Source: Wolfiporia cocos (lineage: Eukaryota > Basidiomycota > Agaricomycetes > Polyporales > Phaeolaceae). From it: 64,000 nt of DNA. The translations under genes were made by a program, and so were the position numbers. Under the pieces are notes generated by a model, which saw only the letters and a program-made list of their open reading frames with translations, searched no databases and was not told the DNA's origin. Where the stretch lies: NCBI GenBank assembly GCA_029448655.1, contig JACCLO010000018.1:372001-436000 (forward strand), written 5' to 3'. Shown piece by piece: positions 23,310-33,579 of this stretch. Each line of letters opens with the position of its first letter. The stretch's first letter is position 1.

Positions 23310-24500
23310 ATGTTGTCCCTTGATGTTACCCATGCTTCATGCATGATCCAAGGCATCCAGAGGACCTCTGCCAACACAACACCAGCCCACTTTGCATTCA
23401 ACCTCCTCTTCAATGCCACACAGAGCATTCACTGTGCACATGAAACTGCACCACCCAACTATGCCCTCCCACTATGGAAGGCACATGTAGCATACCTCCT
23501 CACCGTGATTACCCATGGAGCCAACGGTCTGGCCCATACTGAGCTACCCACTCTCCTCACCCTACAACAAGATGTTGACCATCTTGCCCACCACCTTAAC
23601 ACCTTACTCACCCCTGCTGTGGGCAACCCAGTACCCCAGCCACACACACCCAAACACATGCCACCCACTCCACACATGACACCACATACGCCAATTCTCA
23701 TACCACGCTTGTCATGTACTATATGCATACCATCCACACCCAAACCACCCACTCTCTTCTGGGTACCTAACAAACCACTCTCACCACCTCGTACACCATC
23801 ACCCACCCCCACTCAATACTCAATTGATTCCAATGACAAATCAATTGACATCATTACTGAACCAGCACTTTACGCACACACTGCAGGCCCTCTAGAACGC
23901 CCACTATACACCCAACCCGCTGAACCACTTGAACATCCACTGTACGCTCACCCCATGGGCCCCCTCAAAAAACCCCTCTACAATTCACCTATTGGTCCCC
24001 AACCCCAACTGATGACTGAGACAACAACCTCCAAACCACTCTCCATCCATGCCATCCCCAATGAATCATTCACCCCTATACCAGGACTACACACCCCACT
24101 GCAAAATGTCCTGAACGACTCACACAGAGATGTCATCTGCCAAACTTACCCTGTCACCATATGCATCAATGGCATGGAATGCCGTGAACACCCCAACTCC
24201 ATCCTATTCAACACTTGGGACATCATCAAAGGACTCCAAGAAGACCTCTCACACACCAGCTTCTGCTGTTGCACCCACAACCTCCCCTTCAGTGTCGAAG
24301 GCACCTCTGCACACTGGAACCTGAACGTCACCTCATGGAAAACTTGTACCTCACTTACCATCACATACCACAATGATGCCAACTACACCGTCCTTCACGC
24401 ACTCACCCACACCTTTTACGAATTCCATACCAACCTTCATGCACAATCAATGCATGCACTCAACCCCTGCATCACGTTCACCACTATGAAATCACCGTGA
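23310..24500 (+). CDS. 396-aa Thr/Pro/His-rich protein of unknown family
   Basis: This is a single uninterrupted frame of 396 codons beginning with MLSLDVTHASC. Residues 20-110 look folded and helical (FAFNLLFNATQSIHCAHE, LWKAHVAYLLTVITHGANGL, QQDVDHLAHHLNTLL). Residues 110-250 are low-complexity and rich in Pro, Thr and His, with a three-fold repeat of LxxPLYxxPxGP type. The last 130 residues return to a denser composition with a CCCTHN cysteine cluster. The base composition is CpG-poor, unlike neighbouring host genes and like the repeats. It has no introns and lies between possible LTRs, so a retroelement gag-like product is my best guess. No motif proves this. Confidence 0.35.
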   Translation: MLSLDVTHASCMIQGIQRTSANTTPAHFAFNLLFNATQSIHCAHETAPPNYALPLWKAHVAYLLTVITHGANGLAHTELPTLLTLQQDVDHLAHHLNTLLTPAVGNPVPQPHTPKHMPPTPHMTPHTPILIPRLSCTICIPSTPKPPTLFWVPNKPLSPPRTPSPTPTQYSIDSNDKSIDIITEPALYAHTAGPLERPLYTQPAEPLEHPLYAHPMGPLKKPLYNSPIGPQPQLMTETTTSKPLSIHAIPNESFTPIPGLHTPLQNVLNDSHRDVICQTYPVTICINGMECREHPNSILFNTWDIIKGLQEDLSHTSFCCCTHNLPFSVEGTSAHWNLNVTSWKTCTSLTITYHNDANYTVLHALTHTFYEFHTNLHAQSMHALNPCITFTTMKSP

Positions 24501-24588
24501 CCCATTCCATCTCATATTACTAACCTTTTCCCTTGATACTATTTTTCTATACCCCCCCTCATGCATGACACCCACTGACACTCACAGC

Positions 24589-25577
24589 TAGTGTTGCGAG
24601 GTCCGGTCCGGTCCGGTCTTTTGCATGTTTTGGGCAGGACCGAGGACCAGGACCAGGACCGGACCGGTGCGGGCAATGAGAGACCGGACTGAGACCGGTC
24701 CCAAGCAGGACCGCGGTCCTATACCGGTCCCAGGACCGGTCTGAACCGGTCCAGGACCGATTGAATGGTCATTCAATTGACCAGATTTTATTTGTAAGTC
24801 AATGTGACGAAAGGGCACTTATTGCTCAACATGTATCAAAACATACTTAGTACAGCTTGCAAATTGACTATGATGCACCAATTGTTGAGTTTTGCCAGTA
24901 TGGTTGGTACACTGAAGCTGGTGTATATTTATATATGCCACTGTGGTGACTACACATCTCAGGTAAAACCTGATGACATTTTTTTGTTTACAATGAGTAG
25001 TAATAGTGACCACTAAGTGGTTGGAAGCCAGTGACTGCATGAGATTGAACTGCATATATATCTATTTCAATGTGCAAGTGTCAAAGCTACTGGGTGTAAA
25101 TAATATACAACTGTGTGCAAGTCAACAACATTAGTGATAATGTGATGGCAGACTGCATGTGTTAAGCACTGCCCAAGACAATAGCAGTGCTTTGTTGTAT
25201 CATTAATATGGGAAGCTTTACTGGTGAATCCTATTATTGCCAGGTTTTGTGATGCTTAGCTAGTGGTACATACATGATGCAGATCATCTTGGATCACTCA
25301 CTGGAGTCTTAGGTACTTGATTTTATGTTTAAATTAGTGCATCATGGTTTACAATCTTGGAGTCAAAGCACTATTCTATGCTAACTTTTGGGACCGGTCC
25401 GGGACTGGTCCAGACCGGTCCCAACCAGTCCTGTATAAATTGACAACTTGTTAGGACCAGGACCAGGACCATGTTAGGACCGGGACTGGACCGGACCGCT
25501 GACTCGGTCCTAATTGGTCCGGTCCTGGTCCTGTCCTTGGTCTTTAGCAGTCCTTGGGACTGGACCTCGCAACACTA
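24589..25577. mobile_element. hAT-type DNA transposon 2, non-autonomous
   Basis: Inverted ends TAGTGTTGCGAGGTCC (24589) and its complement (ending 25577) are flanked by a perfect 8-bp direct repeat CTCACAGC (24581-24588 and 25578-25585). Subterminal arrays of GGTCC/GGACC occupy about 200 bp at each end. The 600-bp interior is AT-rich and without a transposase. The first nine bases match hAT element 1 at 3689. Confidence 0.9.
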
Positions 25578-25809
25578 CTCACAGCCCATACCCATGAAGG
25601 CCTTATGCGAAATGTTGGCCCCTCCCCATCCATTGCCCCTCACCCTACCCTTATTGGGGCCGTATCACCTGCTACGCACCACTATCTAATTCGTACCAAC
25701 CTTACTTTTCCCTGAAACGACTTACACACTCATGTATCATACTTACATGTCACTGATGGCTTTACGCCATGCTGCTACTGTACTTAGATTACTGATGTGG
25801 GATATAAAT

Positions 25810-26235
25810 TGACACAGAAATCTGTGCATACCAGTGGGGATAACCCCTCATATATTGATGAACTGGCTACAAGGGAGCCAGCGCCAGTAGAGCCGATGAG
25901 GTAGAGCCTCATGCGCACGCAGGTAAGCAGTTGAGTAGACTCCCAGGGGAACACCCCCTAGGCTGACAATACTAGTTCTGGGGAAACCCCAGAATGCTAA
26001 CTACAGGTATTTATACATGTATGCTACCCTAGTGACCCTGCCCTAAGGGCAAGGCCTGTGCGCAGTAAGTGTAACCATGTAACGAGTAGTAATGTCATTA
26101 CTCATAGTGACAGCGCATGACCTGTGTAGATCAGATAGTGCAGCCTTTATCTACCTATGCACGTGCTGTTCCATAGTGTATACAGGTATTATCATATATC
26201 TTGTAAAGTAGGGACATCACCATTTTCTTGTGACA
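25810..26235 (+). repeat. solo LTR, TGTGACA superfamily
   Basis: It starts TGACACAGAAATCTGTGC and ends CTTGTGACA, with TAAAT duplicated at 25805-25809 and 26236-26240. It contains the family TTTATACATG block and CCTGTGCGC. The length is 426 bp. Confidence 0.9.
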
Positions 26236-26798
26236 TAAATGTCGTTCTCTCTCCACAGCCATGTGCTCGAGGGTGCAGTAGCTGATGTCCTCCTTGTGGG
26301 CGGACTTGAGATTAATTACTAAGTGCAATTGGCATCTCCTGGATGTCCTCTGTTAGCACACGCTACTTGCGTGCTTGTACCCTTTATCTCGACAGTGTCT
26401 AATATGGTATCAGTGCATGGCACCTGCAGCGCTCACTTGGCCATGGTCAGATAATCAAGGAGTGCTTTTCATGCCTCAGTGTGATGAGACTAAACGTGTA
26501 TTAAATATATCTACATCGATCCTCCGGGATGGATTTTCTTCAAATCGCGTCTTTTCCATTATATAGCGAGGCAATGATTTCAAGGGCATACATGCGCGTC
26601 ATGTGATCTGGCGCGTCGCGCGGGCTGTGGCGGTTGATAAACTGCGGTTGCCACGAGTGTTGACGCGACCACGTGACTTAACACGGTCGCGTCCGACATA
26701 TGCGGCCTCCTGCTGACCATCATTCGGGTGACGGGTCCTAACTTCGCACCCTGCTTACAAGCGCTTCTAAGCTTCCTCTCTGTCTCTGCCTCTCGACG

Positions 26799-29443
26799 AT
26801 GACAATGCCGTCCGGTTTCAATTCGAGTGGCGCATTGTCCTCCCGGGGTGCTCCCGCATCACAGGCCTATCGCAAATCACTCAGCTTCATCAACGTTTCT
26901 AACCAGAAGAACGCTAACAGCGAGGCTCACCTAGATGGGTGGTCTTCAGAAATCAAAAACAAGATTAACGAGTACCCGGCAACCATCCAAAAATTCCTTG
27001 AAGAGATCGTTCCTAGTGACGTGCCGTATATGCCCGCCAGACGACTTGGAAATCCGTTCTGCGCTCTGAATGACGGTGTGATTATGGACGAGATCAAGAT
27101 GTATGATCCTTTAGTAAGTGTGCTACACATGCACGCGTGATGATGCTCAATACAACCTCATTTACACGCAGGTCAAAGGACTGAACAGGCTGGTATCGAG
27201 GTTCCATCAGACTAGGAAGATCAACTTCCACAACAGCAGCCTCAAGAATATCAAACATCCCTACAGTCGCTGTGTTTCGAGCATGGGCGAGAACAGACCG
27301 GATATCATAGCCTCTCTACCAGGTGTGGGTCTCCCCTCCCTGGAATGGCACAACATTTCACTTGCCATCGAGGTGAAGAGTTCGAAACATAGGGATCCGA
27401 TGAATAGCGCGAGTCAGAGTGCCGATCATGACCTCATCGCGCTCGCGAAAGATGCGTGCAAGCTGATGCTCGCACATGGAGCCTTGTGCTCCTTTGTCAT
27501 CGGGATCTACGGTCACAATGCTCGGATATACCGATTTGATCATGCTGCTGCCATTGTCTCACCCTCATTCGACTACCGAGCGAACCCAGATCTGCTGCGC
27601 CAATTCCTATGGCAGTTTGTCCATCAACACAGCGGGTTTCTGGGATCGGACGACTTCTCCCGACTGGCAGAGCCCCACGAGATCCAACGGGCGAAGAGGA
27701 GCGATCCAGAGCGTTGGAATGCCGACGACGAGGTGTGCAATCGTGTCGTCTGGCTAAATTCCGACGGTGAGGAGTACTTGATGCTCCGGCCACGTTCTGT
27801 GCGTCCACAGATATTTGCTCGTGCATCATTCGTCGCGGAGGCTATCAGGCTGAGCGATATGGGGAGCGGGCGAGTCATCGTCAAGATTGCGTGGAGACAA
27901 CAATCCCGCCGTCCGGAGACCGTGTTCTATTCTCGAATCGAGGAGTACGCAAACGAAGCCGGCATCGAGATCACCGGGCTTGCGCGACTTGTGGAAGGAC
28001 GAGACATGGGAGAGCACGGGGGTCTCCATTTGACTGGCTCGTCTGCGTTCAGACGGGACTCCGGAAGCACGTTCGGAGAGCGCAGCCATATGTGCATCGT
28101 TCTCGACATTGTCGGAGTGCCTCTGGAAAACTTTAGATCAACACAAGAACTAACTCAAGCTTTGCGAGACGCGATCGAAGGTCTGTCAACCGACCCTTAG
28201 TTACAGTACGTGACGTTCCGTTGACTGACGCGCACTTGTAGGCCACCGGATTGCATTGATGGCCGGTGTTCTCCATCGCGATATAAGCCCAGGGAACTTG
28301 GTCATAGTGCGCGATAATAGGGTAAAATTCAAGGGCGCCATCACCGACTTCGACTACAGCAATTTTCTCAACACCTCTGACATTGGTGGCAGTGACCCAT
28401 TCGTCAAAGGTCACGAACTGATAGAATCTGACGAGAAGAAGGAGCTGAAAGAGCGAACAGTAAGTTCCGCCCGTGCCATTCCACCGTGCCCCGCTGATGA
28501 CGTGTAGGGCACTTATGCCTTCATCGCACTCGAGATTCTCATGCAAAAAATGGGAATTATTCATGAAGCAAAACACGATCTCGAGTCATTCTTCTGGACC
28601 CTTCTCTGGATCGTTCTGAGACACACCAAGCACAACCATCCTGAGGGCAGTGATGCGAGCAGCTCAGTCTTTCCACTGGGAAGGGAGTGGGCGGCTATCA
28701 ACTCCAAGGGGGCCTGGCTCAGGCTTGCAGCCCTCGAGGTTGAGGGCAACAAACCTATGACACACCTTATCGCGCGTATGACCAAGCTTGTCAACGACTC
28801 TGTTCCAGGTTTTGGTCCATGCACACCCTTGACGCACAAATCAGTGCTGGACGCCTTCGATGAGGCCTTGGCTATGGATGGATGGCCTGAGAATGACGCT
28901 GCAAGACCATTCGAACCGGCTAAAGCTCACGAATTGGATAAACGCGTGCAGGGAGGCTACACATCTTCTCAGTGCATCGGTGGCCAGTCCATCCGGTCTG
29001 TTGGGGTCATCAAACCTCCATCAGTCAAGTTGTCCACCAGGTCGGAAAGTTCGAAACGCTCCAGGTCCTACAGAGACGACGACTTGGAGACTCAGGTAGA
29101 CCCTGATGAACGCGGAGCAAAGAGGGCTAAGCAGGACGAACTCGGACTCGAGGTCGCAGCTCATCAGGAAGCGGCGGGATTGGTCGAGAAGGCGCCGTCC
29201 ACTGGATATTTCGAAGATATCGCCGAGCTGCTCGAATACACATCGAGCGTATCATCTGAATTGGGCAGTCAGTACGGTAGCGAGCACTACGAGCAAAGCC
29301 AAGATTACGATCTCGAGTCCCTTGCTGACATTCCTCCCAGTTCACCCTCCTCTTTCTCCACAGTTTCGGAGACCTTGTACGGCGACGACGACTTCACAGA
29401 GTCCGCCGAAGTGGAGCGACTTATTGATGCGCCATCTTCGTAA
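26799..29443 (+). CDS. FunK1-type protein kinase, intact, four exons
   Basis: Exons 26799-27113, 27172-28180, 28242-28459 and 28508-29443 join across introns of 58, 61 and 48 nt. Introns 1 and 3 have GTAAGT donors; intron 2 has a weaker GTCTGT. The result is 825 residues with no stop. The N-terminal third has the family pattern (HNISLAIEVKSS, HGALCSFVIGIYGHNARIYRFDHA). The kinase core shows the catalytic loop HRDISPGN at about 453-460 (Asp455) and the metal-binding ITDFDY at about 475-480 (Asp477, DFD for DFG). GTYAFIALEIL serves as the APE-equivalent segment, then HDLESFFWTLLWIVLRHT. The last 150 residues are acidic, Ser-rich and probably disordered. A TTATATAG box lies about 240 bp upstream. 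All key residues are present, so it may be active. Substrate and role are unknown, as for most of the family. Confidence 0.85.
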
Positions 29444-30593
29444 TTGACAGGGTTGCTCATCGTCTTTCAAATAGATTGTTTATGTTGTACTATTCTCACT
29501 ACTGTAGCACGACTATGTAGTTTCTCATCATCTATAGAATTCTCGGATAGCCTGCTCCTTGTGTATACCACAATTACTGTAGATTCCGCGGTCATCGCGC
29601 ACGGTGGTGGACGTGCCTCCCCCTGATTCTGATGAATGGGAAATGATGGAGCTTCCCCAGCCCTGTCCCCGGTCAAAGGATCGTTGCTACGTCCAAGCAA
29701 GAGAATGCGATAGCGCAGACCGCACCCATGCATTTCGTTGTCTACTGGTTGCTACATCATCTTGTTCGTCAACCGTAGCTGTTCGTCGCTCAGGCAAACA
29801 TGCATGGCCTGTGGTATCCGCACTTCCAGGTGCAGCTGGCCATATAGTTTGAATTAGGACGTGTACATGGCGCACTGACTGGGACACCCGTTAGACTTGG
29901 TTGATATGCCATTCCAATCCGTTCGGCCTGACAGTCCTTGTCACGGTAGGCTACTGGCATGAATGTCTGGTTGGAAATTCGTTAACGAGGAAAGGTGACA
30001 GGTGGAGGACCTTCCTTTGACCTGGATGATTACAGAGACATCCTTGCGTCAGTATCCAAGTCTGCGAGTCCAGTATAACGACTGAATTCCGTTGGCAGCG
30101 CCGTTACCCTCATCAGCAAAGCTATAATTCCTGAATCTGTTCTGATCACTCTGAGTCTGGACTTGTATGCCTGAGCCGGACTTAATTTCCTGAAGCCCCA
30201 GTAAATCAAGATGAAGGCAGATGGGATCAGACATTCTCAGTTAGCTCAGAATTTGATAATCTGCCTGCACATTCATATATTCCAGACAATGTCGAAGTAT
30301 ATGTTCCAACAAGGTAGACATACTAGGTACTCAATCAGCGCACATGGACATGTTGTCTCGGCATTAGGATATGAACAGAATAGCTGCATCGGCGAAACGT
30401 GTAGTTGCTGGCAGCCTTATTCATCATTGAATACAGTCGCAACGGAGCGGACTTTTCCTTCACTCTAACAAGGCATGAATACATTCGTGCCACATCCCCA
30501 TATGCCGGAAGGGTCGCTTAGTGCATAGAATGCCGCCACAGCTGAGTGACGCAGAAATAGAAACATTATGTGTATATTCATGAGATTTGGGGC
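29444..30593. other. no recognisable gene
   Basis: About 1.1 kb downstream of the FunK1 gene. Short frames only (for example 29604-29852 plus), without motifs or splice support. CpG content falls from left to right as the LTR nest is approached. No terminal repeats were identified. Confidence 0.3.
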
Positions 30594-31063
30594 TGTCACA
30601 GATTTTGGGCTGGCGGCCCAGGTCTCGTGACATGGCGTAGAATGCCCTCTGGGGGAGTTGAACCAACGACCTCAGCGTATGGGATCACGTGACTAGTAGA
30701 TAGACCACGTTGTAGCTAGGTACACGGGCTGGTTGGCCCTGTGGTCCGTCCAGATGACGTAGTTGTAGATGACACCTTATGGCGTGACAATCGTGTAGTC
30801 GTGCACGGCCCCCTTTAGGGTGGGCCATGACTCAGTAGTTACGCCGTCTACATGTATATATACTATGCCAGTCTGAGGGTTACACCTCAGACTTGATCTT
30901 CTTGATGTATGGGCAATAGCCCTCCTTTCTTGATCACCACTGGCTGCTGCCCTAGCTCCGCCTCGCTGAGACTTCTTCCACTCGGCGTTGCACCTTATTG
31001 TCTACTAGATGGCATATAGGGGTAGGATATGGGATAGAGGTATGCCATGTCAAGTTTGTGTCA
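30594..31063 (-). repeat. solo LTR (470 bp) with tRNA-like segment
   Basis: It starts TGTCACAGATTTTGGGC and ends TTTGTGTCA, with GGGGC duplicated at 30589-30593 and 31064-31068. It belongs to a 460-475-bp subfamily together with 38365-38838 and the outer LTR at 50161-51773. The tRNA-like stretch is listed separately. Confidence 0.92.
30643..30712 (-). other. tRNA-like segment inside an LTR
   Basis: On the minus strand a perfect B-box-like GGTTCAACTCC (complement of 30654-30664) is preceded by an anticodon-arm-like stem (GATC...GGTC) and a stretch resembling a D arm (CTACTAGTCACGTGA). The T stem is imperfect. It is not proposed as a working tRNA; it may supply a pol III-type internal promoter or be a captured tRNA relic. 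Confidence 0.4.
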
Positions 31064-31781
31064 GGGGCGTGTGACAGCTGGTAAGCTACAAACCTTAAAC
31101 TGTATGTTGATTGGATCCGCAAACCGTCATTCACCCGAATACTCACATACTCTGCTAGTCTTGCTCTAAGCTAGCATGCATGCCACTAGAACCTTCATGT
31201 TTGCTGTTCTGAGTAGTTTATTCAGATCTCGACAGTGTTACCATATGGCACACATGCAAAAATTTGACTGAATGCCCCAGTGATTTTCCAACTCAGAACT
31301 CAATGAAGGCTGCAACCTACTCCTTCAGAGATTTGGCTGCTGCTCAAGTTGCACAGATATAAGACAGTGTGAGCAGAGTTCATACTTTGACTTGGTTTGT
31401 GTCCATTGACTCACAGTGTCTTCTGGTTGCACATCCACAGGGTATGCTCTTCACACTGGCATGTAATGCCCATACTTGATACAGTGTTCTAATAGTCCTT
31501 GGCACACCAATTTGGAAATCTCAAATAGAGGATGCAAAAAAAACATAACACAGATCCAATTAGACATACCTGATGGCCACTACTCCAAGAGAATATATAT
31601 GTAGTTTGAAGGAGATGTGATGTAGAGAAGTGAAAGGATTTGAGATACTTCACCGTAGCATGCATTTCGGCTGTTTAGTAGTCCTTGGCACAGTGTGACA
31701 ATCTGTGACTATATGTGACTTAGACTAGCATGCTATAAAGAGACATCCTTCCCATCGCTCACATTGGAATCACTTGTGCCA

Positions 31782-33573
31782 TGTCACAGATCGTGACATA
31801 TCCAGCTTTTTCCCTTATTGGCATAGCAATAAACCTCGCGTTTGACACAGACTAGACTGTGGTACTCACACTATAACCTTATAGGCGACTTGAAGGAGTT
31901 GCAGAAGGTTGGTGAGGAGGCTAGTGGGCGCAAGCAGAGATGATATGTAACTGTGCGAATGCAGAGAACAAATCTAAGGCTTATCCGCAGTGATAGCCCT
32001 ACTTATATACATGTTTTGTTTGGTTACCGGTAAGGGAGCCAAACATGAAGGTGGTCTGTGCGCAGACATAACTAATATGGTTTAGTCGTAAACTACCATA
32101 GACCATGTGCGCCGGTAATGGCCGCACCAGTAAGATCGTTTGTTTGGACCGTAGGTCCATGTTGTGGAAGTGGCTGTAGCTACGTTAGTAAGCCATGCAT
32201 GTGATTATTATATTCCGGGATCGGGATATGAGTAATCGTAAGGTCATTGGCATGTGATAACGAGCGGGCCGCTTATCCAATTGTACTGACATAGCCCGGT
32301 ATCGGGATATGAGTAAGGCGCGTGACACCGGAGGTTAGTCCGCTGAGTCATTGACGCGTACAAGTGTGTTATGTACGTGTTGTTATGACAAGTGGACGTA
32401 TACCGCGTTGTGTACGTGTTGTTTGGTTGCGTGTACGTGTAGACGGGCGCTTAGCAGCGTAAATGTCTACAAGGTCGTAGAAATACCAGATAAATAGGTA
32501 AAAATACGGGAAAAATAGTGGCATGTCCCAAATCTGTGACAGCGTTAACCACACCAAGCCTGCCATTCACCACTTAATGTCAAACCTAAGACCTAAGAAG
32601 CGCCCTACCCATGTGCCACCAAGGCACAACAAGACGGCATAACACGCTAGTCATACGGTATTACAATGCACATACAAACGCCACAGCCTAACAGCCCGGC
32701 ATTACCGCATAGTCACCAGACAAGCCACGTCATCGCCACGTCTAACAACAGTTACAGCCTCACGGTTAAACCATCACACGAGAGACGCCTCGCATAAAAG
32801 CATCAACACCAACAAACAAACATTGCCTCATGGCAAGGTTTCGTTGGTATGGCCATATCGGCCTCCCACGGACTACGGTACATATGAAGTCCCGGTATCT
32901 CTGCCTTTGGCGAATACCAAACCCCGGCTCCGATCATCAAGGATCACAGCCAACATGGTTACCATCTCTGATGGAAACCTTCTGGAATCCGGCATTTGCA
33001 GATCTCCGGTGCTGCGGCTTCTATGCCTCATGCACAACACGTGTATCTGCCCAATAGCAATACACCCTCGCTATCCGCCTCACGGCAATAGCAACACCGG
33101 TTCTCGGCCTTCGGTCAGAACCACCAAAACATGCGGCCTGGTGCCCATGACATTGTCAGTACCACATGGTACACGGTGCCCCAATATCCGACCATCCAAT
33201 GGCGATATCACCTTTACGAAATCACAGGCTTCGGCCTCATGACAATACCCGTATACTGGCCCAACCTTAGCCCGGACATACGCACTACCTCTCTTACTTA
33301 CATAATCCATTAGGGATACATGACAAGACTAAGATGGCATAGCCTTCGGTTACCTCGGCATCAAGCCGCGTAACCATTCTCAATAGAACAATACAGTAGT
33401 ATGCCGTTAGGGCTAACCACATGTATATAAGTAGGGACTTATACGTCTTATACTCTAGTTCTATTCTTCTCGGCTTTGCCGCAGAAGCTCATCTCACCCC
33501 TTTTGCTGTGCATGCCCATCTTATCCTCCCCAGTAAGGGAAAGCTGGTGAGTCCCACAAGGTGGCTTGTGTCA
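31782..33573 (-). repeat. solo LTR, long subfamily, carrying a nested LTR
   Basis: It starts TGTCACAGATCGTGACAT and ends GGCTTGTGTCA, with TGCCA duplicated at 31777-31781 and 33574-33578. Removing the nested LTR 31843-32541 and one 5-bp repeat leaves 1,088 bp, matching the other long-subfamily members (1,070-1,100 bp). Confidence 0.92.
31843..32541 (+). repeat. solo LTR nested in 31782-33573
   Basis: It starts TGACACAGACTAGACTGTGG and ends AAATCTGTGACA, with GCGTT duplicated at 31838-31842 and 32542-32546. It is almost identical over most of its length to 57538-58198, implying recent movement of this subfamily. Confidence 0.92.
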
Positions 33574-33579
33574 TGCCAT

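Larger units (their letters stand above)
23120..26330 (+). repeat. possible old LTR pair around a gag-like ORF
   Basis: A diverged direct repeat appears near 23140-23260 and near 25710-26260, the second interrupted by a solo LTR. Shared blocks in order are CTTACACAC, a GCGGGATATAAGTG / GTGGGATATAAATG TATA-like stretch, a CT tract, and CCGCAGCCACGTGC / CCACAGCCATGTGC. The spacing would fit two old LTRs flanking the 396-codon ORF and the hAT element. Divergence is high and the outer ends were not found. Confidence 0.3.
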
